From positions 558,001 through 622,000 of the forward strand of contig NZ_CDME01000014.1 of NCBI RefSeq assembly GCF_000826545.1: DNA of 64,000 bases, in the 5' to 3' direction. Source of the DNA: Kibdelosporangium sp. MJ126-NF4 (lineage in GTDB: Bacteria; Actinomycetota; Actinomycetes; Mycobacteriales; Pseudonocardiaceae). The stretch's first letter is position 1. Each line of letters begins with the position of its first letter. This document shows, one piece after another, positions 26,736-35,092 of the stretch. Made by a program: the position numbers and the translations under genes. The notes beneath the pieces were generated by a model. The model had not been told where the DNA came from, searched no databases, and saw only the letters and a list, made by a program, of their open reading frames with translations.

Positions 26736-28127
26736 TTACACGCCGAGGCGTTGCGGGGTGGACGTTTCGCGGCCACCTGCCAGGCTGGGCCTGGTCTTAG
26801 AGTCGGCTCCACGTCCATTGCAGCCCGAAGGCTGCGGGTGTCCGGCCACTCCGGTACCCGACTCGCGCAACTCAGCAACGAGTTTCGCGAGGTTTCGCGC
26901 CGCATTGAGGTCCCGATCCAGGACCATCCCACAGGCGTTACAGCGGAAGACTCGGACTCGCAGCGGCAGCTTGGTTTTCACCACGCCGCAAGCCGAACAG
27001 GTCTTCGAGCTGGGAAACCATCGATCCGCGACATGCAAGACACTGCCGCGCCACCTGGTTTTGTAGCCCAGGAGCCGACGGAGTTTGCCCCAGCCCGCGT
27101 CGGCTATCTTGCGCGCGAGACGCTTGTTCTTGAGCATCCCGGCCACGTTCAGGTTCTCCACCACCACAGTCGCAGCATGCCGAGCGAGTGCGGTGGTGAG
27201 TTTGTGCAGACCGTCGGCCCGCAGGTTGGCCACCCGATAGGACAGCCGGTTGCGTTTCGCATTGGCCCTACGCCATCGATTCGACGGCTTCTGCCTGGAC
27301 CTACGATCGGGACCGCGTCGTCGGGACACTCTTCGGCAGGCGCGCCGCAGTCGTGTGCTCGCGGCATCGAAGTGGCGTGGGTTGGCGATGAACCCGTGCT
27401 CGTCGGAGACACCCGCGACCGGCTCGGAAAGCACGGCTAGGTGGGTGATGCCCAGATCGACACCGATCACCGCGTCCGGGCGGTGTGGGGCCGGGTCGTC
27501 TCGTTGGAGCTCAACCTGGAACGCCACGAACCAGCGACCGCTCCGGAGAGATACGGTCGCGGAGAGGACACGGGCGGTCGCAGCCTCGATACGGCGGGCC
27601 AGTTTGCGTGTGGACTCGTGCGTCTTGAGCGTGCCCAACCGCGGGAGGGTCACGTGGTGCCGGTCGGGCTCCAGACGAATAGTGCCGGTGGTGAACCGGC
27701 ACGACCGAGCAGCTGTGTGCTTCCTCTTGCGCTTGGGCTTGCCCATCGTGGGCCCGGCACGGCTGCCGTTGCGACTGGCCGTGTAGTTGTCGAACGCCGC
27801 CGCGGCGCCTGCCAGGCCGGTGTTGTAGGACTCTTTGGAGTTCTCGTCCCACCACGGCGCGAGATCGTGTTTGACCTGGTTCCATACCTTGCGCAGTCCA
27901 GCTATCGACCGTGGCCGCCACGGCGTCAACTGCGGTTCGGGTATGCCGTAGGAGGCCTCGGCGGCGCGCTGCTCCCACGCGGCACGTACCCACGAGACTG
28001 CCCAGTTGTAGGCAAACCGAGCCGCACCACAATGCGACAACAGCGCCCGCTCCTGACCGCGAGTGGGATCCAGGGCGAATCGGTACGCCGCCACGGTCCA
28101 TCCCGACGGTGGGCTGTACTTCCTCAC
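26736..28127 (-). mobile_element. tnpB: IS200/IS605-IS607-type TnpB, stand-alone
   Basis: TnpB is an RNA-guided DNA nuclease related to Cas12 that helps its transposon persist. In this 463-residue reading (GTG 28127) the RuvC acids are D224 (GVDLGITHLA), E324 (VVVENLNVAG) and D404/D406 (DRDLNAARNL). The zinc finger is C377, C380, C396 and C399. It looks intact. A later GTG at 28094 is an alternative start. No Y1 or serine transposase (TnpA) is adjacent, so the copy depends on another element or is domesticated. The guide RNA would overlap and extend beyond the gene's 3' end, toward 26600. Confidence 0.88.
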
Positions 28128-28737
28128 CCCACCCTCACCAGCCCCGGATCGCGGGCCGCGTCTGACCAGACACATGTCAACGGACGGGGCATCGGGGCAT
28201 CGAACACTGGTTCAGAATATCGGAAGTTGACACCCCAAGGCCTCGCCCCGGTTCGGATTCACTCGATCGTGGAAACCCATCGGTCGTCACAGTGACAGGT
28301 CGACAGGCGCCATGCGACCCGCCATCACACCGGCAACTGGGTGATCCACAGTGGACTCAACGCGGTTCGGCCCAGCAGCATTCATGCCGGAGCCGACAGC
28401 ACCTGACGCCAACCTCACCGCCCACACTGACCAGAACACCAGAACGCGCTCCGCGCTCAGCTGTAACAACCCTCCGTGACACCTCCCACCCTGCTCAAGG
28501 CGTGCACAGGAACCGTAGCGAGCTGAGCTTTCAGACAGCTTTCAGCAATCAGACCGCCGTACGAGGGGACAAGCTCAGTCACGCCGGTAGCGAGAGCTGG
28601 GGGTCTCTGTCCGGCGTGACCGAGCTGTGGTGTCCGAGGACGGCAGGGCCGAGTGGCTCATTCCCGGCAACGCCCGCCACCCTCGAGACACGCATGACCG
28701 TATCCGGGGAACCTTTCATTGGGCTGTCAGCACGTCG
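28128..28737. other. Non-coding interval between tnpB and the LuxR/AAA gene
   Basis: About 610 bp with no convincing gene on either strand. A long plus-strand frame crosses it but continues antisense through the regulator gene, so it is a shadow. The interval contains the right copy of the tnpB-bracketing repeat (28505-28555). One end of the TnpB element probably lies within it. No terminator with strong arms was found after the regulator stop at 28738. Confidence 0.6.
28505..28555 (+). repeat. Right copy of the direct repeat bracketing tnpB
   Basis: It has the same order of elements as the left copy: CACAGG, AACCGTA, then GCTTTCAG at 28527-28534 and 28538-28545 (11-bp period), and CAGACC. 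Read by eye roughly three quarters of the positions agree, which exceeds chance for a segment this long. It lies 378 bp upstream of the tnpB start and 183 bp past the LuxR/AAA stop. Confidence 0.7.
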
Positions 28738-31665
28738 CTACTGGCCCTCGCCGTACGCGGAGACGGCGAAGTCGCTCAGCTCCAACCGGTCGGCGACCTC
28801 GGCCTTCATGATCAGGCTCGCCACGTGCTTCTCGACCGTGCGCGGGGAAATGTGCAGGCGGTTGGCAATGGCTTTGTTCGTCAGCCGCTCGCGCAGCAGC
28901 TGCAGTACTTCGTGCTCCCGGACCGTCACGCCGATCGCTCGAAGGTCGTCCGGGACCTGGTCCATGCCGGTCCGGCGCTGTTTCACCGATGCGCCCGCGT
29001 GCCGGAGCAACGAACGGCACGCGCCTGCGACGGCAGGGACAGTCGACTGGTGGAAATACTCCTCCGCCCGACGGAGCCAAGCAACTGGTTCACCCCAGCC
29101 GTCTGCGATCGCCGCCTCCGCCGCCAGCCGCAACACCAGATGACTGACCATCACGTAGATCGACGAATCCTGCTGCGCGGCCGCCGCAGCCATGTTGGCT
29201 TCCTCCACGCGCCCCTCGCGGCCCAGCAGAACTGCTTCGGCGAGCTTGACGAATTGGCGATTCCACCGCATCGCACCCTGAGTGGTTGAGGCGACCGCTG
29301 TGTACTCCGCCCAGCCAGCGTCTTCTTCGAGTACGGACAGCAACAGATGCAGTCCGTGCCTGCCCGCCAGGTGATAACCAGTGGGCAGATCCTCGGTCAC
29401 ACCCAGCATTCTGTCGAGTTCGTCCCGTGCCAGGACACGGTTCTCCTCCAACAACGCACAAACGGTCCGGGCGAAGCCCAGTACCAGTGGGAACTCCTGC
29501 GAGTGCTCGTCCTGCCATTCCGAGTACTCCGCGAACGAGTCCTCCATCGCTGAACGGTTGCCCTGGTGAGCGGCCAACGCGGTCTGCACCATCAGGACGT
29601 ACCGGATCTGCGGACGAAGCCGCAGACGGATCACATCCGGTTTGTACGCGGCTATCAGGCGAGCTGCTTTGACAAAATCCCCACGGAGCACAGCGTCTAT
29701 GGCGAAGCTGCCCTCGATCGTGTACCCGAGAGTGATGGCTCCAGCGCGCTTGGCTTCTCTGGCAGTTCGTTCGTAACCGCCAGAGTCCCCTGACACCAAC
29801 CACGAATTGACAGCGGACAGCATCAAGGCATAGACGCGCCAAATGGGCAACCGGTGTTCCTCGGCGAGACGCAGACCGCGGTCGAAGCAGGCGGTCGATT
29901 CGGCCATGCTTCGATCTCGGACCAGCTCTCCGACGATCAACCAGGCCTCACACATGACATTGGGGACTCTGGCCCGTTCGGCGGCGGCGATGGCACGTCT
30001 GGCCAGCTTTTCCGCGTCCTCGTCACGGTTCTGTCCACTACCGTGCCTGGTGAGGTGTGCCGCGATGACATCGACGGGGGCGGTGTGTTCTTCCTTCGCA
30101 TCGGGCCCCAACGTCTGACGAGCCACGACAACTTGATCCATACCCTCGGCGAAGAGCCCAGCGAGGAAGTAGACCTTCGCGAGACGCGTGTGCAGCGCCG
30201 CACGGGTAACGGGGGCGAGGCTGGCACCACCAAGTTGCTCGTCCAGGGTGTCGACCAACATCCGTGCCCGATCAACCTGGCCTGCCTCCGCGAGTGCATA
30301 CAGCAAGGTCTCCAGGACCTTTGCTTTGCTCTCTGCCGTTGACTGACCGTGCAGTAGTTCGTTGGCACGGTCGAGCAACCTGACCGACGACTCGGACGCA
30401 CCGTTCGCGAGTGCCCGCCGACCCGCTTCAGCGAACAGGACCGCCGCCTCGTGAGTCTCACCCGCATCTGCTTGCAGCGTAGCGGCGAGTTGACACCATT
30501 CACCGGGCAGCTGCGGATGCAGAGCCATCACCGCCGCAGAAGCCTGTCGAGAGTACTCCGCCCGGTCTCCGGGGGTCATGCTCGATCGCAACGCCTCAGC
30601 CATCAACGGATGCCGGAACGCGTACCAGTCGGGTGACGCCTCGTCCGGCGTGACCAGCTGGGCCGCCACGGCCGCGCGCAGGTGAGCGAGCATGCTCCGC
30701 TGGTCGAGCGCGGTCACGCGGCCCACCACCGACAGGGGGAATCTGTCACCGAGCACCGCTGCCACGGAAAGCAACATGCTGCCCTGCGGCCCTAGTTGCC
30801 CGACCCGATCGATGACACCTTGCAGGACGGTTTCCGGAATGTCCGCTCTCAGTGTCCCGACCACGCTCCAGCCGTCGGCTCCCTTGGTCAGCACACCATC
30901 ATTGACCAGCTGATGCAGGACTTGTTCGATGATGAACGGGACCCCTGCGCTGTCCTCGACGAGCCGGTTGGTGACCTCGACAGGCAGGTCCTCGGGTTCG
31001 CACTCGAGACAGCTGGCGACCAATGAGGCCACTTCGTCCGCAGCGAGCCGGTTGAGAGTCACGATCGACGCGGCATGTCGTTGCGACGCCGACCGCGCCA
31101 GGTCTCGCGCCGGGCTTGGCTCGTCTCGGATCGTCGCGACGAGAAGCACTGGCGAGTCAGCGAGGTTGTCGGTCAGGTACTCGACGATCGCGAGGGTCTC
31201 GGCGTCGGCGTGGTGAAGATCCTCCAGCACGAGCAAACAACCATTCGACCGCCCGACCACTGTCACCAGCCGCAGCACGGCCTCACCCAGTACGACCAGG
31301 GAGTCCCCGACAGTCGCTGCTCCGGGTTGTTGGAGATCCGGGATGAGCCTGCCGAGAATCGGGCGATACGGCCCCAACGCGGGGTCGTCCGGGGGGTGGC
31401 CGCTTCGGAACAATGCCAAAAGGGCCTCGGTCAGCGGACGGAACGGCACTATCGGTCCGACCGTGCTCCCCCGACCACGAAGGACGCGAAGGCCTGCGGC
31501 AAAGGCGACGCCCGCTGCTTCGGCGGCGAGCCGCGACTTGCCGATTCCCGCTTCACCAACCAGGAACACGGCGCCGCCACGAGAGGTACGTGCCGCTTCG
31601 ATCGCCCTCTTCAGCTCGGCCACCTCACGGCTGCGGCCGATCACGAGCGAAGAGCGGAACACCAT
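28738..31665 (-). CDS. Large LuxR-family regulator with AAA ATPase domain (LAL/MalT-like)
   Basis: This 975-residue regulator has an N-terminal STAND-type ATPase with Walker A GEAGIGKS (37-44) and Walker B LLVLEDLHHAD (144-154). A long helical TPR-like middle follows, then a C-terminal LuxR helix-turn-helix (914-975, with NKAIANRLHISPRTVEKHVA). LAL proteins are common pathway-specific activators in actinomycete biosynthetic clusters. It lies on the same strand as lanM and the 66-codon ORF, 55 bp after the latter, so it is probably the cluster regulator. Third-position G/C is lower than in housekeeping neighbours. Confidence 0.92.
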   Translation of the reverse strand: MVFRSSLVIGRSREVAELKRAIEAARTSRGGAVFLVGEAGIGKSRLAAEAAGVAFAAGLRVLRGRGSTVGPIVPFRPLTEALLALFRSGHPPDDPALGPYRPILGRLIPDLQQPGAATVGDSLVVLGEAVLRLVTVVGRSNGCLLVLEDLHHADAETLAIVEYLTDNLADSPVLLVATIRDEPSPARDLARSASQRHAASIVTLNRLAADEVASLVASCLECEPEDLPVEVTNRLVEDSAGVPFIIEQVLHQLVNDGVLTKGADGWSVVGTLRADIPETVLQGVIDRVGQLGPQGSMLLSVAAVLGDRFPLSVVGRVTALDQRSMLAHLRAAVAAQLVTPDEASPDWYAFRHPLMAEALRSSMTPGDRAEYSRQASAAVMALHPQLPGEWCQLAATLQADAGETHEAAVLFAEAGRRALANGASESSVRLLDRANELLHGQSTAESKAKVLETLLYALAEAGQVDRARMLVDTLDEQLGGASLAPVTRAALHTRLAKVYFLAGLFAEGMDQVVVARQTLGPDAKEEHTAPVDVIAAHLTRHGSGQNRDEDAEKLARRAIAAAERARVPNVMCEAWLIVGELVRDRSMAESTACFDRGLRLAEEHRLPIWRVYALMLSAVNSWLVSGDSGGYERTAREAKRAGAITLGYTIEGSFAIDAVLRGDFVKAARLIAAYKPDVIRLRLRPQIRYVLMVQTALAAHQGNRSAMEDSFAEYSEWQDEHSQEFPLVLGFARTVCALLEENRVLARDELDRMLGVTEDLPTGYHLAGRHGLHLLLSVLEEDAGWAEYTAVASTTQGAMRWNRQFVKLAEAVLLGREGRVEEANMAAAAAQQDSSIYVMVSHLVLRLAAEAAIADGWGEPVAWLRRAEEYFHQSTVPAVAGACRSLLRHAGASVKQRRTGMDQVPDDLRAIGVTVREHEVLQLLRERLTNKAIANRLHISPRTVEKHVASLIMKAEVADRLELSDFAVSAYGEGQ

Positions 31666-31720
31666 GGCCGGACAGTACCCAGAGTTCCCTGCAGGGTTGA
31701 AGCCCGTAACGAGGTTGATC

Positions 31721-31921
31721 TCACCGGACCACGGTGACGGCTACCGCTGCGAGCTCGTCTTCGTGCACGAACGTGGGGAATGTGAAGTCGCTCCACAGTC
31801 TGTCCAGTGGACGACCAGCAAGGGCGTTCACCCTGGCGCCGATGTGTCGCCGAGGCGAAACGGAGATGTGACCTGCGGGGTGGGTCGGTGTTTCGAGCAG
31901 AGGAGCCGTCAATGCACTCAT
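31721..31921 (-). CDS. 66-aa peptide between lanM and its regulator; candidate modified peptide
   Basis: The ATG at 31921 is preceded by AGGAAGAAGG, and the frame ends at TGA 31721, giving 66 residues (start MSALTAPLLETPTHPAGH). It contains ten Ser/Thr but no Cys, so it cannot form a lanthionine ring by itself. The C-terminal third reads SDFTFPTFVHEDELAAVAV. It lies 62 bp after lanM and 55 bp before the LAL gene on the same strand, the usual place for a lanthipeptide precursor. It may be a dehydration-only substrate, a leader-like protein or unrelated; I do not recognise the family. Confidence 0.5.
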   Translation of the reverse strand: MSALTAPLLETPTHPAGHISVSPRRHIGARVNALAGRPLDRLWSDFTFPTFVHEDELAAVAVTVVR

Positions 31922-31983
31922 GGCTGCCTTCTTCCTGTGAGCGGGGCATCTCAAGGAGGGACGGGCACTACAAGATGGAGCGG

Positions 31984-34884
31984 TCAGTACTGCATGCCCG
32001 GGGTGGGCTGGAGCAGGAGGACTGAGGGGACTCGGCTGGCGAATCCCAGGCGGAGCAGGCCGTAGCCGATACCGGCGAGGCCGTTGAGCAGGCCGGAAGA
32101 AACGACACCGTGAGGAGTGCCACAGCGGACGCCGCCACGGTCGATGGCGCCGAGCAGGAGACCGGCATGGCGAGTGGCGGCGGCCGAGGCCTCGTAGCTG
32201 CCGCGTTCGCCGAGCACCATCAGTGCCTCGGTGACGCCGAGCTCGCCGTGGCACAGGCTCATGTCACGCAGCGGCTGGTGTTCGGCCAGGGTGCTGGCCC
32301 ACTCGTCGGGTGCGTCGCGGCGGGCCATGGTGAAGCCGGACAGGCCGCCGCACCAGCTCAGGTCCGAGCCGTCCGGCACTTCCGCGTCCATGATCGCCTG
32401 GCCGACCTCGAAGTAGTGGTCGCCCGCTCCGGTCGCCGCGAAGCGCTGCAACGCCCAGCCGATGCCGGTGTGGCCGTGGGCGAAACCCGCCGTCGGCAGG
32501 TCCAGGCACGTGCACGGCACTGTGTGGGCCTGCTCGACCAGTCGGTCGGCGAAGTCCCATGCCAGGCGTCCCGCCGAGGGCAGCCCGCTCTCGCTGTGCA
32601 CGGCCAGCATCGCCGCGAGGCCACCGGCGCTCCCTGCCGCGAAGCAGGCCAGCTCGTCGTCGGTCGCCGCCCTGGTCAGGTCGACCACCGCGGGCAGCCA
32701 GCTGCGGATCTCCGGGTCGTCGAGCAGGTTGCCCAGCCTGGCGATCGCGTAGCTGATCCCGCCGAGGCCGTGCGGACCGCCGCAGCCGATCGTCACGCCG
32801 AGCTCCGGCTCGGTGATCAGCTGGTCGATGAGTCGGGGCACTGGGCGGACCGCGTCCCTGGCCAGTTCCGCGTAGCGCTGCACGCCTGTCAGGTCGGCGA
32901 GCTGCGCGAGGAACAGGGCCACTCCGCAATACCCGTGGGCGAGGCCGGCGCCCATCGGGAGAACCGCCCAGTGCTTGTCGATGATCGGCTCAAGGCCGAG
33001 CCAGTTCGCACGGCCGTCTCCGTGCATCGCCCGCGCGCCGATCTCGTCGGCGATCCCGCACGCCGCCGACAGCAGCCGCTGCGGGTCGGGGATGGCTGAC
33101 GTGCCCGCGCGGGGCCGGGTCTCGCCGGTGCGGTGTGCCACCGGCTGCGCCCTGGTCGCCAACGCCGCCGAGATCAACCATTCCTGGTCGTAGCGGTCCA
33201 CCTCGTCCATCGCGGCGATCTTCAGCACGACCGTCGCCAGGCCGGGGCCTTCCAGCAGGTCGGGCAGGCATTCGCCGTCCGCGGCCCGCAGGTCGCGTGA
33301 GCCCGGCTTGCTGGTGAACATCGGCAGGTCACCGGCCCAGAGGTCGTTCAGCTCGCTCGGGATCAGCCGCTGCCGGGCCAGGTCGCACGCGGAGTCGATG
33401 GTCAGCGCGTCGAACACGCGCTCCCGCTGCACGGCGTCGCGCAGCACGTCCGGGTGGGTGGACTCGTCGAGCAGGGTCGCGTACACCTGGCTGGGCCTGG
33501 CCACGATCCGGATCTCGTCGTTGGTGCACGCGGTCAGCAGGCCGATCAGCTCGGAGCGGTGCCGCACGATCGCGTCGTAGCCCTCACGGAAGCCACCGAG
33601 CATCGCGGCGCGGTACTCCGACGGTTCCACGTCGAGGTCGCCGAGCCGGGGCCGGTTGGTGGCGCCCTGGAACTCACCGCGCCTGCGCACCAGGCGCATC
33701 ACGTCGGTGCCGACGCCGTCCCACGCGACCATGTCGGTCGGGGACTGCACGCCCTTGTCGCCGCCGAGCGCGGAGACGTCGACCGCGCCGTGCTCACCGA
33801 GGAGCATCTGGGGCAGCAGCGCCATCCGGTGCACCGAGGAGGCGAGCACGCGCGCCGCCGGGTCGGGCCCGGTCGCGGTCGGCTGCTCGAGCATGGGGTG
33901 GAACAGGGTCTCGACGTCCACGAGCACCGGCTGGTCGCCGCAGGCGATCAGGTTCTCGTAGTGGATGTCGGCGCCGTCCACGGCGTACAGCAGCGCCAGC
34001 AGCGCGCCCTGCCTGCGGTAGAACCGGTCCACCTCGGCGACCTGCGTGCACGGCCGGTGCTCGACGAACTCGAGCCAGCCGTAGCCCTCACGGGTGAGCG
34101 AGTCGACGCCACGCAGCCCCAGGCCGAGGACCTTGGAGTTGAGCCAGCCGACCAGTCCGCTGAAGTGCCGGTGCAGCTCGAGCGACCGCGGCTTGTAGAC
34201 GACCTTGCGGCCGTCGGCGAAGTGCAGGATCGCGACGCTGCGGCCGCGCTGGTGTGTGTCGCCGATGCCCGCGCGGATGGACACCAGGTCGCCGGGGTCG
34301 ACTCCGCCGAGCAGCCGCGCCACGATCAGCTCGCGGTCGGCGACGAACCGCTCGATCAGCTCGACCTGCGCGTCCGCGGTGTACTGGCATGCCTGGCCGA
34401 GCAGCCGCGCCAGCACCGGGTACTCGGCGAACAGCGCGGTCAGCCGGTCGGAACCGGCCTGGGCACGGATGAAGTCGGTGAACCGCTCGTGCGCGGTGTC
34501 ACCGGTGAGCCTGCCGGACACGCGCTCGACGTTGAGTTCGAGCACGAGAGTACGGGCGGCCAGTCCGGCGAGGCGCCTGCCGAGCTGCCGGTCGAACACG
34601 GCGGCGACGGCCTGTGCGTCGATCTTTCCCGCGGTGGCCGCCCGGGCCACCCGGTCGCGGGCGATCCGCACCAGTGGCCGGAACACCCAGGCGAACGCGT
34701 CGGGCCAGTCGCACGGCACAGCCCCCTCGGCGCTGACCGGGCCCCTGCCCACTGCCTGGTCGATCAGTTCGGCCCAGCGCGGGCGGCCCTGGACCGTCCA
34801 CCGGCGTTCGGCGGCGGTCAGCGCGCCGGTCCACCATGGTCCGGAGTTGATCCCGTTGTCGCGGTGCGAAATCGCTTGGCTCAC
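31984..34884 (-). CDS. lanM: Class II lanthipeptide synthetase LanM
   Basis: LanM enzymes phosphorylate and dehydrate Ser/Thr of a precursor and then cyclise Cys onto them. This 966-residue protein has the N-terminal DUF4135 dehydratase with VVYKPRSLELHRHFSGLVGW, GWLEFVEHRPC, IHYENLIACGDQPVLVDVET and PTDMVAWDGVGTD. The C-terminal LanC-like cyclase has zinc ligands C845 (SWCGG) and C878-H879 (SLCHGELG), plus GFAHGHTGIGW. Both halves look intact. The GTG at 34884 starts the conserved part and overlaps the stop of a small upstream ORF (GTGA). No LanT transporter or protease is visible in the window. Confidence 0.93.
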   Translation of the reverse strand: MSQAISHRDNGINSGPWWTGALTAAERRWTVQGRPRWAELIDQAVGRGPVSAEGAVPCDWPDAFAWVFRPLVRIARDRVARAATAGKIDAQAVAAVFDRQLGRRLAGLAARTLVLELNVERVSGRLTGDTAHERFTDFIRAQAGSDRLTALFAEYPVLARLLGQACQYTADAQVELIERFVADRELIVARLLGGVDPGDLVSIRAGIGDTHQRGRSVAILHFADGRKVVYKPRSLELHRHFSGLVGWLNSKVLGLGLRGVDSLTREGYGWLEFVEHRPCTQVAEVDRFYRRQGALLALLYAVDGADIHYENLIACGDQPVLVDVETLFHPMLEQPTATGPDPAARVLASSVHRMALLPQMLLGEHGAVDVSALGGDKGVQSPTDMVAWDGVGTDVMRLVRRRGEFQGATNRPRLGDLDVEPSEYRAAMLGGFREGYDAIVRHRSELIGLLTACTNDEIRIVARPSQVYATLLDESTHPDVLRDAVQRERVFDALTIDSACDLARQRLIPSELNDLWAGDLPMFTSKPGSRDLRAADGECLPDLLEGPGLATVVLKIAAMDEVDRYDQEWLISAALATRAQPVAHRTGETRPRAGTSAIPDPQRLLSAACGIADEIGARAMHGDGRANWLGLEPIIDKHWAVLPMGAGLAHGYCGVALFLAQLADLTGVQRYAELARDAVRPVPRLIDQLITEPELGVTIGCGGPHGLGGISYAIARLGNLLDDPEIRSWLPAVVDLTRAATDDELACFAAGSAGGLAAMLAVHSESGLPSAGRLAWDFADRLVEQAHTVPCTCLDLPTAGFAHGHTGIGWALQRFAATGAGDHYFEVGQAIMDAEVPDGSDLSWCGGLSGFTMARRDAPDEWASTLAEHQPLRDMSLCHGELGVTEALMVLGERGSYEASAAATRHAGLLLGAIDRGGVRCGTPHGVVSSGLLNGLAGIGYGLLRLGFASRVPSVLLLQPTPGMQY

Positions 34885-35045
34885 GAGTAAACAGGCTGGC
34901 AGCGGGCGCACGCGCGGACATGGGTAACAGCTCCCCACATTTGCGTCCGGGACCACCCGTATTGGGTAGTGGTGGGTACCTCGCGACCTGGAGTTCTGTC
35001 GACGGTACCGGCGAAGGCATGGACTGTGCGACCGCTGTCACCCAT
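34881..35045 (-). CDS. Possible 54-aa ORF overlapping the lanM start
   Basis: The frame from ATG 35045 ends in TGA that overlaps the lanM GTG (GTGA). The peptide has a Thr/Ser-rich C-terminal half and two cysteines (VRACARCQPVYS at the end), the composition of a lanthipeptide core. Against it: no acidic leader, no GG-type cleavage site, weak ribosome site and modest third-position G/C (about 64 percent by count). It fills most of the gap where the lanM promoter would be expected. I keep it as a candidate precursor only. Confidence 0.25.
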   Translation of the reverse strand: MGDSGRTVHAFAGTVDRTPGREVPTTTQYGWSRTQMWGAVTHVRACARCQPVYS

Positions 35046-35051
35046 CCGGAA

Positions 35052-35070
35052 CCTGACAGTACGTGTCAGG
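35052..35070. promoter_or_regulatory. Palindrome CCTGACA-N5-TGTCAGG upstream of AlkZ-like gene
   Basis: Perfect 7-bp arms with a 5-bp centre lie 22 bp before the rightward ATG at 35093 and 7 bp before the possible leftward 54-aa ORF. It is placed like an operator in the divergent region between lanM and the glycosylase gene. The cognate regulator is unknown. Confidence 0.5.
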
Positions 35071-35092
35071 CATGCGGTGTCAGGATGGGCCG

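Noticed and set aside
28292..29143. Plus-strand frame between tnpB and the LAL gene
   Set aside because: Most of it is antisense to the LuxR helix-turn-helix region, and no family is recognisable.
31641..31949. 102-codon frame overlapping the 66-aa ORF
   Set aside because: It is Arg-rich and out of frame with the better-supported ORF; what precedes its ATG is CCTCCTT, the complement of a ribosome site.
30929..32065. Plus-strand frames antisense to the LAL gene and beyond
   Set aside because: Low-complexity shadow frames without ribosome sites.
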